Positions 26,463-34,994 of a DNA stretch of 64,000 bases are shown in pieces. Every line of letters starts with the position of its first letter. Within the stretch, counting starts at the first letter, position 1. Location: NCBI GenBank assembly GCA_029202445.1, contig CP119321.1, positions 2,356,001-2,420,000 on the forward strand. The letters run 5' to 3'. Both the position numbers and the translations under genes were made by a program. Origin of the DNA: Candidatus Microbacterium phytovorans (GTDB lineage: Bacteria > Actinomycetota > Actinomycetes > Actinomycetales > Microbacteriaceae). A model generated the notes under the pieces. The model worked only from the letters and a program-made list of their open reading frames with translations, was not told the DNA's origin and ran no database searches.

Positions 26463-27581
26463 ATGTCATCCGCCACCGTCATCACGCCGCGCCTTCGCTA
26501 CCTCGCGCGGCGTTTTCGCCGTTTCGACGCCTCGGCCCTCGTCGCCCGCGCACGCCAGGCGGCGCGGCGTCACGGCCGGTGGACGCCGGCCGTCGTCGTG
26601 GACATGCTGTGGCAGGCCGCCTTCCGCGCGGTGGGTTTCCAGGACTACATCGATTACGACTTCGCCATCCTCACGGCCGCCGAACGCGCCACGTACATGA
26701 CGAGCCCGCTGTCGGACCGCCTCGCGATGCAGTTCGACGATCCCGCCTACCGGCACCTGTTCCACGACAAGATCGCCTTCAACGGCACGTTCGATGCGTT
26801 CCTGCGGCGAGAGTGGATGGTCGTGGCGGAGGGCAACGCCGACGAGGTGCGCGCGTTCGCAGAGCGTCACGGGACGATCATCACGAAGGAGCCGCTGGGC
26901 CGCGCCGGCCTCGGCGTGCACCGCTACCACGCGGCCGACGTCATCGACTGGACCGCCTTCCACCGCGGTCTGCTGGCCCGCGGCGAGACGCTCGTGGAAG
27001 AGGTCATCCGCCAGCACGACGAGTTGTCGGCCCTCTGCGCCGGCACCGTCAACACGACGCGCGTCACCGCGTTCTTCGACGGCCAGCGCACCCACATCCT
27101 CGCCGTCGCCCAGAAGTTCGGCCGCGGCGCCGTGAGCGACCAGAACGCGTTCGGGGGCTTCTACGCGATGCTCGACGAGCAGGGACGGGCCACCGGGGCC
27201 GGCTACGACTCGTGCGGCAGTGTGCACATCGCCCACCCCGAGACCGCGGTGCGGATCGCCGACTTCCGGCTGCCGATGTTCGACGAGGTGATCGACCTGG
27301 TGGACCGGGCGGCGCGCGTCGTCCCCGAGGTGCGCTACGTGGGCTGGGACGTCGCCGTCACGCCCGACGGGCCCGTGCTCGTCGAGGGCAACTGGGCTGC
27401 GGGGGTCTACGAGAACAAGCCGAGCGCCACCGGCATCCGCACCGGTCATCGTGACCGCTATCTCGCCGCGATCACCGCCGCCGCTCCGCTCGCGGGCGGG
27501 TCGGTCGGGTCGGTCGGGTCGGTTGGGTCGGGCGGGTCGGGCGGGTCGGTCGGGTCCGCGCTGGAGCCCGTCGCCGCCTGA
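26463..27581 (+). CDS. Sugar-transfer-associated ATP-grasp protein
   Basis: A 372-residue ATP-grasp enzyme of the sugar-transfer-associated type. ATP-binding and metal segments include HGTIITKEPLGRAGLGVHRY, LVEEVIRQHDELS, NTTRVTAFF and the acidic metal-binding VLVEGNWAAG. Such proteins occur in exopolysaccharide and cell-surface glycan loci; their reaction is poorly defined. It is the only gene between fliC and the fliW operon, so modification of flagellin or the surface is possible. The C-terminus is a Gly/Ser/Val run encoded by a GGGTCGGTC-type microsatellite (about 27490-27560), probably unstructured and length-variable. Confidence 0.8.
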   Translation: MSSATVITPRLRYLARRFRRFDASALVARARQAARRHGRWTPAVVVDMLWQAAFRAVGFQDYIDYDFAILTAAERATYMTSPLSDRLAMQFDDPAYRHLFHDKIAFNGTFDAFLRREWMVVAEGNADEVRAFAERHGTIITKEPLGRAGLGVHRYHAADVIDWTAFHRGLLARGETLVEEVIRQHDELSALCAGTVNTTRVTAFFDGQRTHILAVAQKFGRGAVSDQNAFGGFYAMLDEQGRATGAGYDSCGSVHIAHPETAVRIADFRLPMFDEVIDLVDRAARVVPEVRYVGWDVAVTPDGPVLVEGNWAAGVYENKPSATGIRTGHRDRYLAAITAAAPLAGGSVGSVGSVGSGGSGGSVGSALEPVAA

Positions 27582-27618
27582 GTCGGCCGACGCGCCCCTG
27601 CGGCGCGGCATCCGGTGG

Positions 27619-27961
27619 GTTCGATGGGGCATGTCCCACTTTCGGTCGGGGGATGTCCCACTTTCGGTCGGGGCATGTCCCACTCTCGGTCGTTGCAGGT
27701 ACCCCGAACCAGCACAAATTGGGACATGCTCCCGGGCGCACCGCCCCAGAGGCCACGCGCCGCCGGGCATGTCCCACATCTGGTCGGGCATGTCCCACTT
27801 TCGGTCGCTCCGGGCGCACCAAACCAGCACAAATTGGGACATGCTCCCGGGCGCACCGCCCCAGAGGCCACGCGCCGCCGGGCATGTCCCACATCTGGTC
27901 GGGCATGTCCCACTTTCGGTCGCTCCGGGCGCACCAAACCAGCACAAATTGGGACATGCTC
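27619..27961. repeat. GCATGTCCCA palindrome cluster with a perfect 115-bp tandem repeat
   Basis: Two identical 115-bp units (27711-27825, 27826-27940) are followed by the start of a third (27941-27960). Each unit has one TGGGACATGC and two GCATGTCCCA sequences, so the region can form many hairpins. Three more GCATGTCCCA-like copies, one of them diverged, lie upstream at about 27629-27690. The open frames here are by-products of the repeat and show no known domain. This cluster accounts for most of the 463-bp gap between the ATP-grasp gene and fliW. Confidence 0.9.
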
Positions 27962-27978
27962 CAGGGCGCACCGCCCGG

Positions 27979-28014
27979 GGAAGCGGAACCGGAAGCGGAA
28001 CCGGAAGCGGAACC
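27979..28014. repeat. 12-bp microsatellite before fliW stop
   Basis: Three exact copies of GGAAGCGGAACC and diverged copies as far as about 28040, just beyond the fliW stop codon. Confidence 0.85.
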
Positions 28015-28044
28015 GGAACCGGGAGCCGAAGCGGAAGCGAACGC

Positions 28045-28413
28045 TCAGCGCAGCAGGGCGCGGACCGGGAGGTCCTGACCTTCGAGGATGACCTGCGCGG
28101 CGCTCCCCGTGCGGTGATTGACCACAACCGGGGCGAGCAGGTTCACGCCGATGCCCTCGTCGGTGAGCTGGGCCACCACGAAGAGCGTCGCATCGTCGGG
28201 CGACTCCAGCGCGAGGCTCTCGGCCTGCTCGTCGCTCAGCACGGGTGCGTAGTCGGGCATCACCGTGGCCGGGTCGACCGCGAACAGCCGCACCTCCGGG
28301 TCGGCGACGGCCGTGAGCGTGAATAGACCCTCGGCGGCCTCGACGGGCTCGAGCGCGAACGCCACGTGCGGGGCGAGTCCGGGCGGCGGGGCGAGGAAGG
28401 AGAGCGGACTCAT
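28045..28413 (-). CDS. fliW: Flagellar assembly factor FliW
   Basis: A 122-residue FliW. Recognisable blocks are GLFTLTAVADPEVRLFAVDPATVMPDYAP and the C-terminal LLAPVVVNHRTGSAAQVIL. In Bacillus FliW binds either flagellin or CsrA and so frees hag mRNA when flagellin is exported (family knowledge). csrA (62024) and a CsrA-type flagellin leader are both in this island. It overlaps flgL by 4 bp at the end of the flgN-flgK-flgL-fliW operon. Confidence 0.92.
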   Translation of the reverse strand: MSPLSFLAPPPGLAPHVAFALEPVEAAEGLFTLTAVADPEVRLFAVDPATVMPDYAPVLSDEQAESLALESPDDATLFVVAQLTDEGIGVNLLAPVVVNHRTGSAAQVILEGQDLPVRALLR

Positions 28414-29291
28414 GCGAGGAAGTCCAGCAGGGTCGGCTGCAGCACGCGGGCCGTCACCGACAGCGCGGATTGATACACCAGCTCCTGCGCACGCAGCTGC
28501 ACGAGCACCTCGACGGTGTCGACGTCCTCGACGGCGGCGCGTTGCGCTTCGAGCGACACGGTGGCATCCATGACGGCCTCCTTCGCTCGCAGCACCTGGT
28601 TCTGACGGGCGCCGACGGTGCCCTGCACCCCGAGCATAGTGTTCCGGTGGGCGTCGATCTCGGCGAGGCGGGCGCCCACGTTCTGGCCCGAGCGGAGGTC
28701 GGCGACGACCGCGTCGATGACGGCGAACACCGAGTCGGCGCCCTCGCCGAACGCCTCCGCCCCGTTCGCGTCGACACGGACCGTCTCGCCGTCGGAGATG
28801 CGACGGTGCACTTCGCCGCCGGCGACGCCCGAGAAGGAGTAGTCGGCCGCGAAGGCGGGTCCGTCGGCGGTGCCGGCGAACACCGAACGGCCCAGCACCT
28901 TCGTGTTGGCCTGGGCGAGCAGTTCCGCGCGGATGCCCTCCAGCTCAACGGCGATCGCTTCGAGAGCCGTGGCATCCAGGGCTCCCGAGTTCGCGCCCTG
29001 CGCCGTGAGGTCGCGCGCCCGCGAGAGGAGACCCGTGGATGCCGTCAGCACATTGTCGACGGTGGTGAGCCAGGCGAGGCCGTCGTCGATGTTGCGCGTG
29101 TACTGCGCGGTGCGGCGCTGGGCGGCATGGAGGTCGAGGGTGCGGGCTGCGGCGGCGGGATCGTCGGACGGCACCGCGAATGCCCGCTGCGAGGTCGCCT
29201 GGTCCTGCAGCCGCGACAGCGTGTCGAGCCCGGACTGCAGGTTGCGCAGGGCGGTCTGCGTCATCGCCTGCGTGGTGACTCGGGTGATCAT
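28410..29291 (-). CDS. flgL: Flagellar hook-associated protein 3 (hook-filament junction)
   Basis: A 293-residue flagellin-like junction protein. N-terminal TQTALRNLQSGLDTLSRLQDQ and C-terminal LVYQSALSVTARVLQPTLLDFLA form the D0/D1 coiled coils. It is exported through the flagellar apparatus with FlgN as chaperone and caps the FlgK ring. It follows flgK by 61 bp in the same operon. Confidence 0.94.
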   Translation of the reverse strand: MITRVTTQAMTQTALRNLQSGLDTLSRLQDQATSQRAFAVPSDDPAAAARTLDLHAAQRRTAQYTRNIDDGLAWLTTVDNVLTASTGLLSRARDLTAQGANSGALDATALEAIAVELEGIRAELLAQANTKVLGRSVFAGTADGPAFAADYSFSGVAGGEVHRRISDGETVRVDANGAEAFGEGADSVFAVIDAVVADLRSGQNVGARLAEIDAHRNTMLGVQGTVGARQNQVLRAKEAVMDATVSLEAQRAAVEDVDTVEVLVQLRAQELVYQSALSVTARVLQPTLLDFLA

Positions 29292-29352
29292 GGCGCTCCC
29301 TGGAGGTCGGTGGTCGGCGGGTCGGTGGTCGGCGGCGGCGTCGCGGCGGCGG

Positions 29353-30762
29353 TCAGCGGCCGACGAGTCCCGTGCGGTTGATGAGCACGTCGAGCGCTTC
29401 GTCGACGGCCGTCAGCACGCGCGCGGCGGCCTGGTACGCGGTCTGGAACGTGAGGAGGCTCACCGTCTCCTCGTCGTTGTCGACCCCGGCGACCGACTGC
29501 TGCGCGATGACGGCGGCAGTCGCAGCCGCGTCGGCCCGTCCGGCGCGACCCGCGTCAGCGGCCGTGCCCACGGCGAGGCGGGCGACGACGTCGCCCCACA
29601 GGTCGTCGGGTCCGCCCGCCAGTCCGCCGACTCCGGAGAGCGCGTCGGCGTTCGATCCGTCCAGCGGCCCCGCCCCCGGCGCGGCGAGGGCGAGGTCGGC
29701 GCGCCCGGTGGGGATGACGCCGAGGCCCAGGGCCGCGGGGATGCCGGCGGCGAGCGAGAAGAAGTCGCCACCGGGCACGCCCGTGGCGGTGACGCCTGCC
29801 CGGTGCTGCGTGTTGACGGCATCCGCGAGGGCGGTCGCGAGCGCGTTGATGTCGTCCGCGAGACCGGCGAGGACGCCGCCCTCGCCGGCGGGCGCGAGCA
29901 CCGAGAGGAGTCCGCCGAGCTCGCCCCCGGCGGAGGATACGACGAGGTCGCCGTCGGACACCCACGAGAGCGTCAGCGGGTCGGTCGACTCGATCGACGG
30001 CGGACCGGACAGCGTGAGAGCCCGAGCGTGCGCACCCGAGACGAGCGCGTTCCCGTCGATGCGCATCGTGAGCGTGCCGTCGGACTCGACGGATGCCGTG
30101 GCCCCCGACAGACGGGCGACGTTCTGGGCGAGGAGGTTCCGCCGGTCGATGAGCTCGTTGGGTGCGCCGCCGGCGGCGACGGCGTCGCGGATGGTGGCGT
30201 TCAGGTCGGCGATCTCGGTGGCGGCGGCGTTGATCCGCGACACCGTCATGTCGGCCGAGGAGCGGGCGTCGGCCCACTGGCCGGCGACCGTGCGGTATCC
30301 GTCGGCGATGCGGGCGGCGAGGGTCTGCGCGTGCGTGAGGACGGTGGCGGCGGCGGCGGTCGAGTCGGGCGAGTTGGCGAGGTCCTGCCACGACGCCCAG
30401 AACTCGGTGAGCTGGTGGGCGATCCCGTCGGCGGTCGGCTCCCGGAGGCTCACCTCGGCAGCCGAGGATGCCGTGGCCCGCGTCGACCAGTAGCCGGAGG
30501 CGGCGAGGGTGTCGCGCACGCGGGCGTCGAGCACGGCATCCCCGAGGCGCGCGATCCCGTCGATCGAGACGCCTCCTCCCGGTTGCGCTCCGGTGGAGAA
30601 GCGCCCCGACACGGCGACCGCCGCGACCGACGACGTCTCCAGCCGCTGGCGCGTGTATCCCGCCGTCGTCTGGTTCGCGATGTTCTGACCGACGAGGTCC
30701 ATCCCGCGGCGAGCCGCCGTGAGGGCGCTCGCGGCCGTGCTCAGTCCGCTGAATGTCGACAT
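29353..30762 (-). CDS. flgK: Flagellar hook-associated protein 1
   Basis: A 469-residue HAP1. The N-terminal rod/hook motif GLSTAASALTAARRGMDLVGQNIANQTTAGYTRQ and the C-terminal LLTFQTAYQAAARVLTAVDEALDVLINRTG are diagnostic, with the variable domain between. The ATG at 30762 was chosen over upstream in-frame starts because it begins the conserved MSTFSGLSTA. It lies 7 bp after flgN, whose product is its probable export chaperone. Confidence 0.95.
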   Translation of the reverse strand: MSTFSGLSTAASALTAARRGMDLVGQNIANQTTAGYTRQRLETSSVAAVAVSGRFSTGAQPGGGVSIDGIARLGDAVLDARVRDTLAASGYWSTRATASSAAEVSLREPTADGIAHQLTEFWASWQDLANSPDSTAAAATVLTHAQTLAARIADGYRTVAGQWADARSSADMTVSRINAAATEIADLNATIRDAVAAGGAPNELIDRRNLLAQNVARLSGATASVESDGTLTMRIDGNALVSGAHARALTLSGPPSIESTDPLTLSWVSDGDLVVSSAGGELGGLLSVLAPAGEGGVLAGLADDINALATALADAVNTQHRAGVTATGVPGGDFFSLAAGIPAALGLGVIPTGRADLALAAPGAGPLDGSNADALSGVGGLAGGPDDLWGDVVARLAVGTAADAGRAGRADAAATAAVIAQQSVAGVDNDEETVSLLTFQTAYQAAARVLTAVDEALDVLINRTGLVGR

Positions 30763-30769
30763 CGGTTCC

Positions 30770-31252
30770 TCACATCTCTCTGTCCACGATGCGCGCCTGG
30801 TCCTCGCGCGCCCGTCCGCCGTGCGTGTCGTACACGCCCGCACTCGAGTCCAGTCCCGCGAGCGTCTCCTCGACGACGCGACCGGCGGCGCGCAGGTGCA
30901 CCTCGTTCGATCCCTTGAGCTGCGCGACCTCGCTCATGAGCGAGGTGAGTGCGACGCGGTGGTCGCTGAAGATCTCCCGCCACGACTCGGTGGGCGCGGC
31001 ATCCAGCAGCTGGTTGAGGGTGGCCGGTTCGGCGACCCCCCACTCCCGGGCGAGCGCGGCGACCTCGACGTCGCGGCCGAGCCCGGACTCGCGCAGGCGC
31101 TCGAGCACCTGCTCGATCTCGCGCGTCGAGAAGTGGATCCACCTCATCCCACCCGACTCGAGCAGCAGTCGCTGTTCCTCGAGTTTGAAGATGAGCATCT
31201 CCAGCAACTCGCGCTCTCGCCACAGCTGCATCGACAACTCGTTGGCTCCCAT
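30770..31252 (-). CDS. flgN: FlgN-type export chaperone
   Basis: A 160-residue, largely helical protein. The N-terminal WRERELLEMLIFKLEEQRLLL is the usual FlgN start, and the C-terminal third is rich in heptads and polar residues. It holds FlgK and FlgL unfolded for export. It is the first gene of the minus-strand operon, which begins at the sigma-28 promoter 31339-31366. Assignment rests on the pattern and its place before flgK. Confidence 0.82.
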   Translation of the reverse strand: MGANELSMQLWRERELLEMLIFKLEEQRLLLESGGMRWIHFSTREIEQVLERLRESGLGRDVEVAALAREWGVAEPATLNQLLDAAPTESWREIFSDHRVALTSLMSEVAQLKGSNEVHLRAAGRVVEETLAGLDSSAGVYDTHGGRAREDQARIVDREM

Positions 31253-31338
31253 AGTTCTTCCTCCCCAGTGGTTCCCCGATGTGCTCCGGACTGCGCGACC
31301 CCAATTCGCGCAGCACCCGGAGCGGGGCTCATGCCTGT

Positions 31339-31366
31339 CTATCGGCTCGATTCGACGATACGTAAC
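31339..31366 (-). promoter_or_regulatory. Sigma-28 promoter of flgN-flgK-flgL-fliW
   Basis: On the minus strand GTTACG (31366-31361), a 15-bp spacer and CCGATAG (31345-31339) fit the flagellar pattern, with a slightly diverged -35. It points into flgN. Confidence 0.75.
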
Positions 31367-31394
31367 GAGCTAGAAACCGGAAGTACTTCAGTTT

Positions 31395-31412
31395 TATGAG
31401 AGTTTTCTCATA
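31395..31412. promoter_or_regulatory. Palindrome in the fliA promoter region
   Basis: TATGAGA (31395-31401) and TCTCATA (31406-31412) are perfect 7-bp arms around GTTT. It overlaps a possible -10 CATAGT (31409-31414) for fliA and lies near the flgN promoter, so an unknown regulator could act on both. Confidence 0.55.
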
Positions 31413-31498
31413 GTCTGATGTGCATCGGCCCGGATCCCCCCGCCAGGCCGAAGTCCGAGTACCCCCCTGCTCGATGGACGAAAGGCAGACATCCCCCG

Positions 31499-32302
31499 AT
31501 GCCTGGCAGTACCCAACGCAATTCCCTGATCGAAGAGAACCTCCCGCTCGTGGGATATCTCGCTCGAGAACTCCACTCGCGCGCCACCCACGTGCCGCTC
31601 GAGGACCTCGCCTCCGTCGGCGCGCTCGCTCTCGTGACGGCCGCCGACGCCTTCGACCCGAGCCTCGGCGTGCCCTTCGGCGCGTACGCACGCCGGCGCA
31701 TCCTCGGCGCGTTCGCCGACGAGATGCGCTCGATGGACTGGGCCTCCCGCGGCATCCGGAAGCGCATCAAGGAGACCACCGCGGTGCGCGACACGCTCAC
31801 GGCGAGCCTCGGCCGCGCCGCCACGGCCGACGAGATCGCCGCGACGATGGGACTCCCCCGGGAGACGGTCGTCGAGGCGCTCGACGACGCGGCCCGCACC
31901 GTGACGAGCCTTGACGACTCGACCGTCCACGAGGTGCCGGCCGGCATGATCCTCCCCGACGAATCGGTCGTCGTGAAGGAGCGGCGCGAGGCCCTGGCCC
32001 GCGCCGTCCAGGCCCTGCCCGAGCGGATGCGGCGCATCGTCCACGCCGTCTACGTCGACGAACGACCCGTGAAGGAGATCGCCGAAGAGCTCGGTGTCTC
32101 CCACTCCGCCGTCTCGCAGCAGCGTGCCGAAGCGGTGCGACTGCTCCACGACGCCCTCGAGCGCGACACCGAGGGCGCCGACATGACGCCCGTCTCCCGC
32201 GTGTCCCTCGACGCGCGCGACGCCTACTTCGCCCGCATCGACGCCCTCGATCCGCGCCGCCGCTCCCTCAACACCCCGTCGGCGACCGCCGCGACCGCCT
32301 GA
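31499..32302 (+). CDS. fliA: Flagellar sigma factor FliA/WhiG-type (sigma-28)
   Basis: A 267-residue sigma-70-family factor of the FliA class. Region 2 covers LIEENLPLVGYLARELHSR to FGAYARRRILGAFADEMRSMDW (the latter reads the -10), region 3 is about 100-160, and region 4 is VKEIAEELGVSHSAVSQQRAEAVRLL. The C-terminal 45 residues after region 4 are an extension. The ATG at 31499 was chosen over 31418 because the added N-terminus shows no conservation. The seven CTAACG-N15-CCGATAG promoters in the window are its likely targets. No anti-sigma flgM is seen. Confidence 0.94.
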   Translation: MPGSTQRNSLIEENLPLVGYLARELHSRATHVPLEDLASVGALALVTAADAFDPSLGVPFGAYARRRILGAFADEMRSMDWASRGIRKRIKETTAVRDTLTASLGRAATADEIAATMGLPRETVVEALDDAARTVTSLDDSTVHEVPAGMILPDESVVVKERREALARAVQALPERMRRIVHAVYVDERPVKEIAEELGVSHSAVSQQRAEAVRLLHDALERDTEGADMTPVSRVSLDARDAYFARIDALDPRRRSLNTPSATAATA

Positions 32303-32330
32303 CACCCCGCCCGCTGCGCGCTGCGCCGCG

Positions 32331-32414
32331 TTCACAACTCCGGAAATCTGCCACGGCATCCGGCCGATCGAGCCGATCCACGGTTTCGACCCGCCGGATC
32401 TCCGGAGTTGTGAA
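32331..32414. repeat. Palindromic element with 14-bp arms (fliA-fliD)
   Basis: TTCACAACTCCGGA (32331-32344) and its exact complement (32401-32414) enclose 56 bp that includes CCACGGCATCCG. The same layout and the same centre occur at 43811-43880. It may terminate fliA transcription. It ends four bases before the fliD promoter. Confidence 0.85.
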
Positions 32415-32417
32415 TCT

Positions 32418-32444
32418 CTAACGCGAGCGCCGACCCGGCCGATA
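32418..32444 (+). promoter_or_regulatory. Sigma-28 promoter of fliD-fliS
   Basis: CTAACG (32418-32423), 15 bp, CCGATA (32439-32444), 44 bp before the fliD start. Confidence 0.88.
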
Positions 32445-32488
32445 GGTCGGGATGCCGGGGAGAGCCCTCGGCATCCGGACGTTCGGGG

Positions 32489-33874
32489 GTGTCGGTGGCC
32501 ATCTCGCTGGACGGCCTCGCGTCGAAACTGGACACGACGGCGATCATCAACGCCCTCATGGACGTCGAGAAGATCCCGCGCACCCTGCTGAGCGCGAAGT
32601 CCGACGACCGCAAGGTCGTCATCTCCCACCTGCAGTCGCTCAACACCTCGCTGCAAGACCTTTTCACGCGCGCGAAGGCCGCCGCCGGTGCGACGGCGCT
32701 CGCGCAGGTGTCGGCGACGTCGTCCGACACCTCGGTGACCGTGACGCCCAGCGCCGGCGTCGCCTCCCTCTCGACCCAGCTCGTCGTCGACCGGGTCGCC
32801 ACGGCGCACAGCGTCGTGAGCGCTGCCGTCACCGGCATCCCGGGGAGTCCGCCCGTCCTCACGATCGAGACCTCCGACGGGGAGCTCGTGGAGGTGCACC
32901 CGACGTCGGGGTCGCCCGCCGATGTCGCCCGCGCGTTGACCGCCGCCGGCGCCGGGGTGACGGCATCCGCGGTCGCCGCCGGCACCGACGGCGACGGGAA
33001 CCCGCTCTTCCGGCTGCAGCTGACGGCGACCACGACCGGTGCGGCGGGCGCGTTCCGCGTGCACCTCGGGGATGCCGCGGCCGTCGCGGGCGGCACCGCC
33101 GTCGACCTGGCCGAGCAGCCGGGCGCCGCCGTCGTCACCGCCGGTGCCGACGCGCAGGTGCGCCTGTGGGCGGGGACGGCGGCCGAGCAGACCGTGACGT
33201 CGGCGAGCAACACCTTCACCGACCTCTTCCCGGGGATCGACGTGTCGGTGTCGACCGTGACCGCGTCGCCCGTCACGATCACCGTCAGCGCCGACCCGGA
33301 GGCGCGCACGAAAGCAGCCTCCGCGTTCGTGACGCAGATCGCGGCCGTGCTCGCGACGATCGCGAAGGGGTCGAGCGCGACTCCCGCCACGACCGCGGGC
33401 GAGAACACGACGCTGGGCGTCTTCACGGGCGACAGCACGGTGCGGGCCCTGCGGCAGGCGCTCGCCAACGCCGTGCAGTATCCGGTGGACGGCCAGTCGC
33501 CGTCGACGATCGGCATCTCGATCGACCGGACGGGAACGCTCACCTTCGACGCCGACGCCTTCGCCGACGCACTGGCGAAAGACCCGGCCGCCGTCGAGGC
33601 GGTGTTCTCCGGCATCGCGACCCGCGTACAGGAGGTGACCGAGCAGTACTCCGACAAGTACGACGGGCTGCTCACCGCCCGCATCACGGGGCAGCAGGAC
33701 GAGGTGAAGCGGATCACCGAGCAGCTCGACCGGTGGGACGTGCGCCTCGAACAGCGTCGCGCGACGCTGGAGCGCACGTACGCCGCGATGGAGACGATGC
33801 TCTCGCGGCTGCAGTCGCAGTCGTCGTACCTCACGTCGCAGATCGACGGCCTCTCCTCCGGGAGCGACTCGTGA
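32489..33874 (+). CDS. fliD: Flagellar filament cap protein
   Basis: A 461-residue HAP2. The N-terminal ISLDGLASKLDTTAIINALMDVEKIPRTLL and the C-terminal coiled coil EQLDRWDVRLEQRRATLERTYAAMETMLSRLQSQSSYL are typical, with the fixed-length Ig-like domains between. It caps the growing filament and guides flagellin. GTG 32489 was taken as the start; another GTG at 32495 would also keep the domain. It overlaps fliS by 4 bp. Confidence 0.94.
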   Translation: MSVAISLDGLASKLDTTAIINALMDVEKIPRTLLSAKSDDRKVVISHLQSLNTSLQDLFTRAKAAAGATALAQVSATSSDTSVTVTPSAGVASLSTQLVVDRVATAHSVVSAAVTGIPGSPPVLTIETSDGELVEVHPTSGSPADVARALTAAGAGVTASAVAAGTDGDGNPLFRLQLTATTTGAAGAFRVHLGDAAAVAGGTAVDLAEQPGAAVVTAGADAQVRLWAGTAAEQTVTSASNTFTDLFPGIDVSVSTVTASPVTITVSADPEARTKAASAFVTQIAAVLATIAKGSSATPATTAGENTTLGVFTGDSTVRALRQALANAVQYPVDGQSPSTIGISIDRTGTLTFDADAFADALAKDPAAVEAVFSGIATRVQEVTEQYSDKYDGLLTARITGQQDEVKRITEQLDRWDVRLEQRRATLERTYAAMETMLSRLQSQSSYLTSQIDGLSSGSDS

Positions 33875-34251
33875 ACCCGGCCCTGCGGGCGCAGCAGCGC
33901 TACCGCGAGGAGGCCATCCTGTCGGCGAGCCCGCAGCGACTGCTCACGATGCTCTACGACCGGCTGGTGCTCGACGTCGAACGCGGTGAGGCGGCGCAGC
34001 TGCGCGGCGACTGGGACACGGCCAACACCGAGCTGCAGCACGCGCAGCAGATCGTCGTCGAACTGGCGGGCTCACTGTCGGACGACTGGGCGGGCAGCGC
34101 CGACCTCCGCGCCGTCTACGGCTACCTCACCCGCACCCTCATCGGCGCGAACATCGGGCGGGATGCCGTCCGCACGCGTGAGTGCCTCGAGCTCCTCCTG
34201 CCGCTGCGCGACGCGTGGCATGCGGCCGCGGATGCCCTGGCGGTCGTGTGA
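33871..34251 (+). CDS. fliS: Flagellin export chaperone FliS
   Basis: A 126-residue helical protein with the FliS signature ILSASPQRLLTMLYDRLVLDVERGE and the later YGYLTRTLIGANIGRD. It keeps flagellin monomeric before export and may compete with FliW for it. GTG start overlaps the fliD stop (GTGA). The next small gene overlaps its stop in the same way. Confidence 0.93.
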   Translation: MNPALRAQQRYREEAILSASPQRLLTMLYDRLVLDVERGEAAQLRGDWDTANTELQHAQQIVVELAGSLSDDWAGSADLRAVYGYLTRTLIGANIGRDAVRTRECLELLLPLRDAWHAAADALAVV

Positions 34252-34514
34252 ACACCGACGCCTGGACCGCGCAGCTCGACCGGTTCGAACGCGATCTGGA
34301 GTGCCCGGACGCGACGCCGTGGCATCCCGACCCCACGCTCGGTCCGCTCCCCGCCCACCTGCTCGACCGGGCACGCAGCATCGCGGCGCGCCAGTTGGAG
34401 CGCACGGCGCAGTTGCGCGGCGAGCTCGCCTCCACCCGTGCACAGTTGGACGCCGCGCGCCTCATCCCCGGTCGCCGCACCGACGCCGCCGCCTACGTCG
34501 AACGCGACGGCTGA
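34248..34514 (+). CDS. Small protein in the fliT position, family not recognised
   Basis: An 88-residue protein that starts at GTG 34248, overlapping fliS by 4 bp. It is polar and predicted helical in its second half (ARSIAARQLERTAQLRGELASTRAQLDAARL). Many flagellar loci have the FliD chaperone gene fliT directly after fliS; location, size and helicity fit that role, but no FliT motif is recognisable. It is the last gene of fliD-fliS-x and ends 40 bp before the flgB promoter. Confidence 0.65.
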   Translation: MNTDAWTAQLDRFERDLECPDATPWHPDPTLGPLPAHLLDRARSIAARQLERTAQLRGELASTRAQLDAARLIPGRRTDAAAYVERDG

Positions 34515-34554
34515 CGCGCGGCCGCCCCGCAAGAAGTCGAACGGATGCCGTCGG

Positions 34555-34581
34555 CTAACGCACGCCGCGGCGCGGCCGATA
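34555..34581 (+). promoter_or_regulatory. Sigma-28 promoter of the flgB-to-flgE operon
   Basis: CTAACG (34555-34560), 15 bp, CCGATA (34576-34581). It drives the rod, MS ring, switch, ATPase and hook genes. Confidence 0.88.
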
Positions 34582-34652
34582 GAGGGTGATGAGCACGGAT
34601 CGCTCGTCCCCGGCCACGGATCGGCCACTCATCCGAAGACGAAAGCAGTTTC

Positions 34653-34994
34653 GTGCTCGAATCAGTGACCACCGCCGCGCTCACGAGCGCACTCGACGGG
34701 CTGTCGCAGCGCCAACGCGCCATCGCCGACAACATCGCCAACGTCAACACCGCCGGCTACCACGCGAAGATCGTGTCGTTCGAGCGGGAGCTCGCGGCAT
34801 CCGTCGCACGGGGTGACGGCCACGTCGCCGCGTCCGTGTCGGAGTCGACGGCCGCGACCAGGCTCAACGGCAACAACGTCGAGCTGGACACCGAGACCCT
34901 CGCCAACATCGACACCGTGCTGCGGTTCCAGTTCGCCTCGCAGGCGGTCGGCGGGGCGTTCTCGTCGGTGCAGACGGCGCTGAGGACATCATGA
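34653..34994 (+). CDS. flgB: Flagellar proximal rod protein FlgB
   Basis: A 113-residue rod protein with the axial-protein motif RQRAIADNIANVNTAGYHAKIVSFE near residue 20. It starts with GTG and overlaps flgC by 4 bp. It is the first gene of the hook-basal-body operon; the leader from the sigma-28 promoter is about 65 bases. Confidence 0.93.
   Translation: MLESVTTAALTSALDGLSQRQRAIADNIANVNTAGYHAKIVSFERELAASVARGDGHVAASVSESTAATRLNGNNVELDTETLANIDTVLRFQFASQAVGGAFSSVQTALRTS

Noticed and set aside
27619..27961. Regularly spaced repeats resembling a CRISPR array.
   Set aside because: The 115-bp units are identical throughout with no variable spacers, and no cas gene is near.
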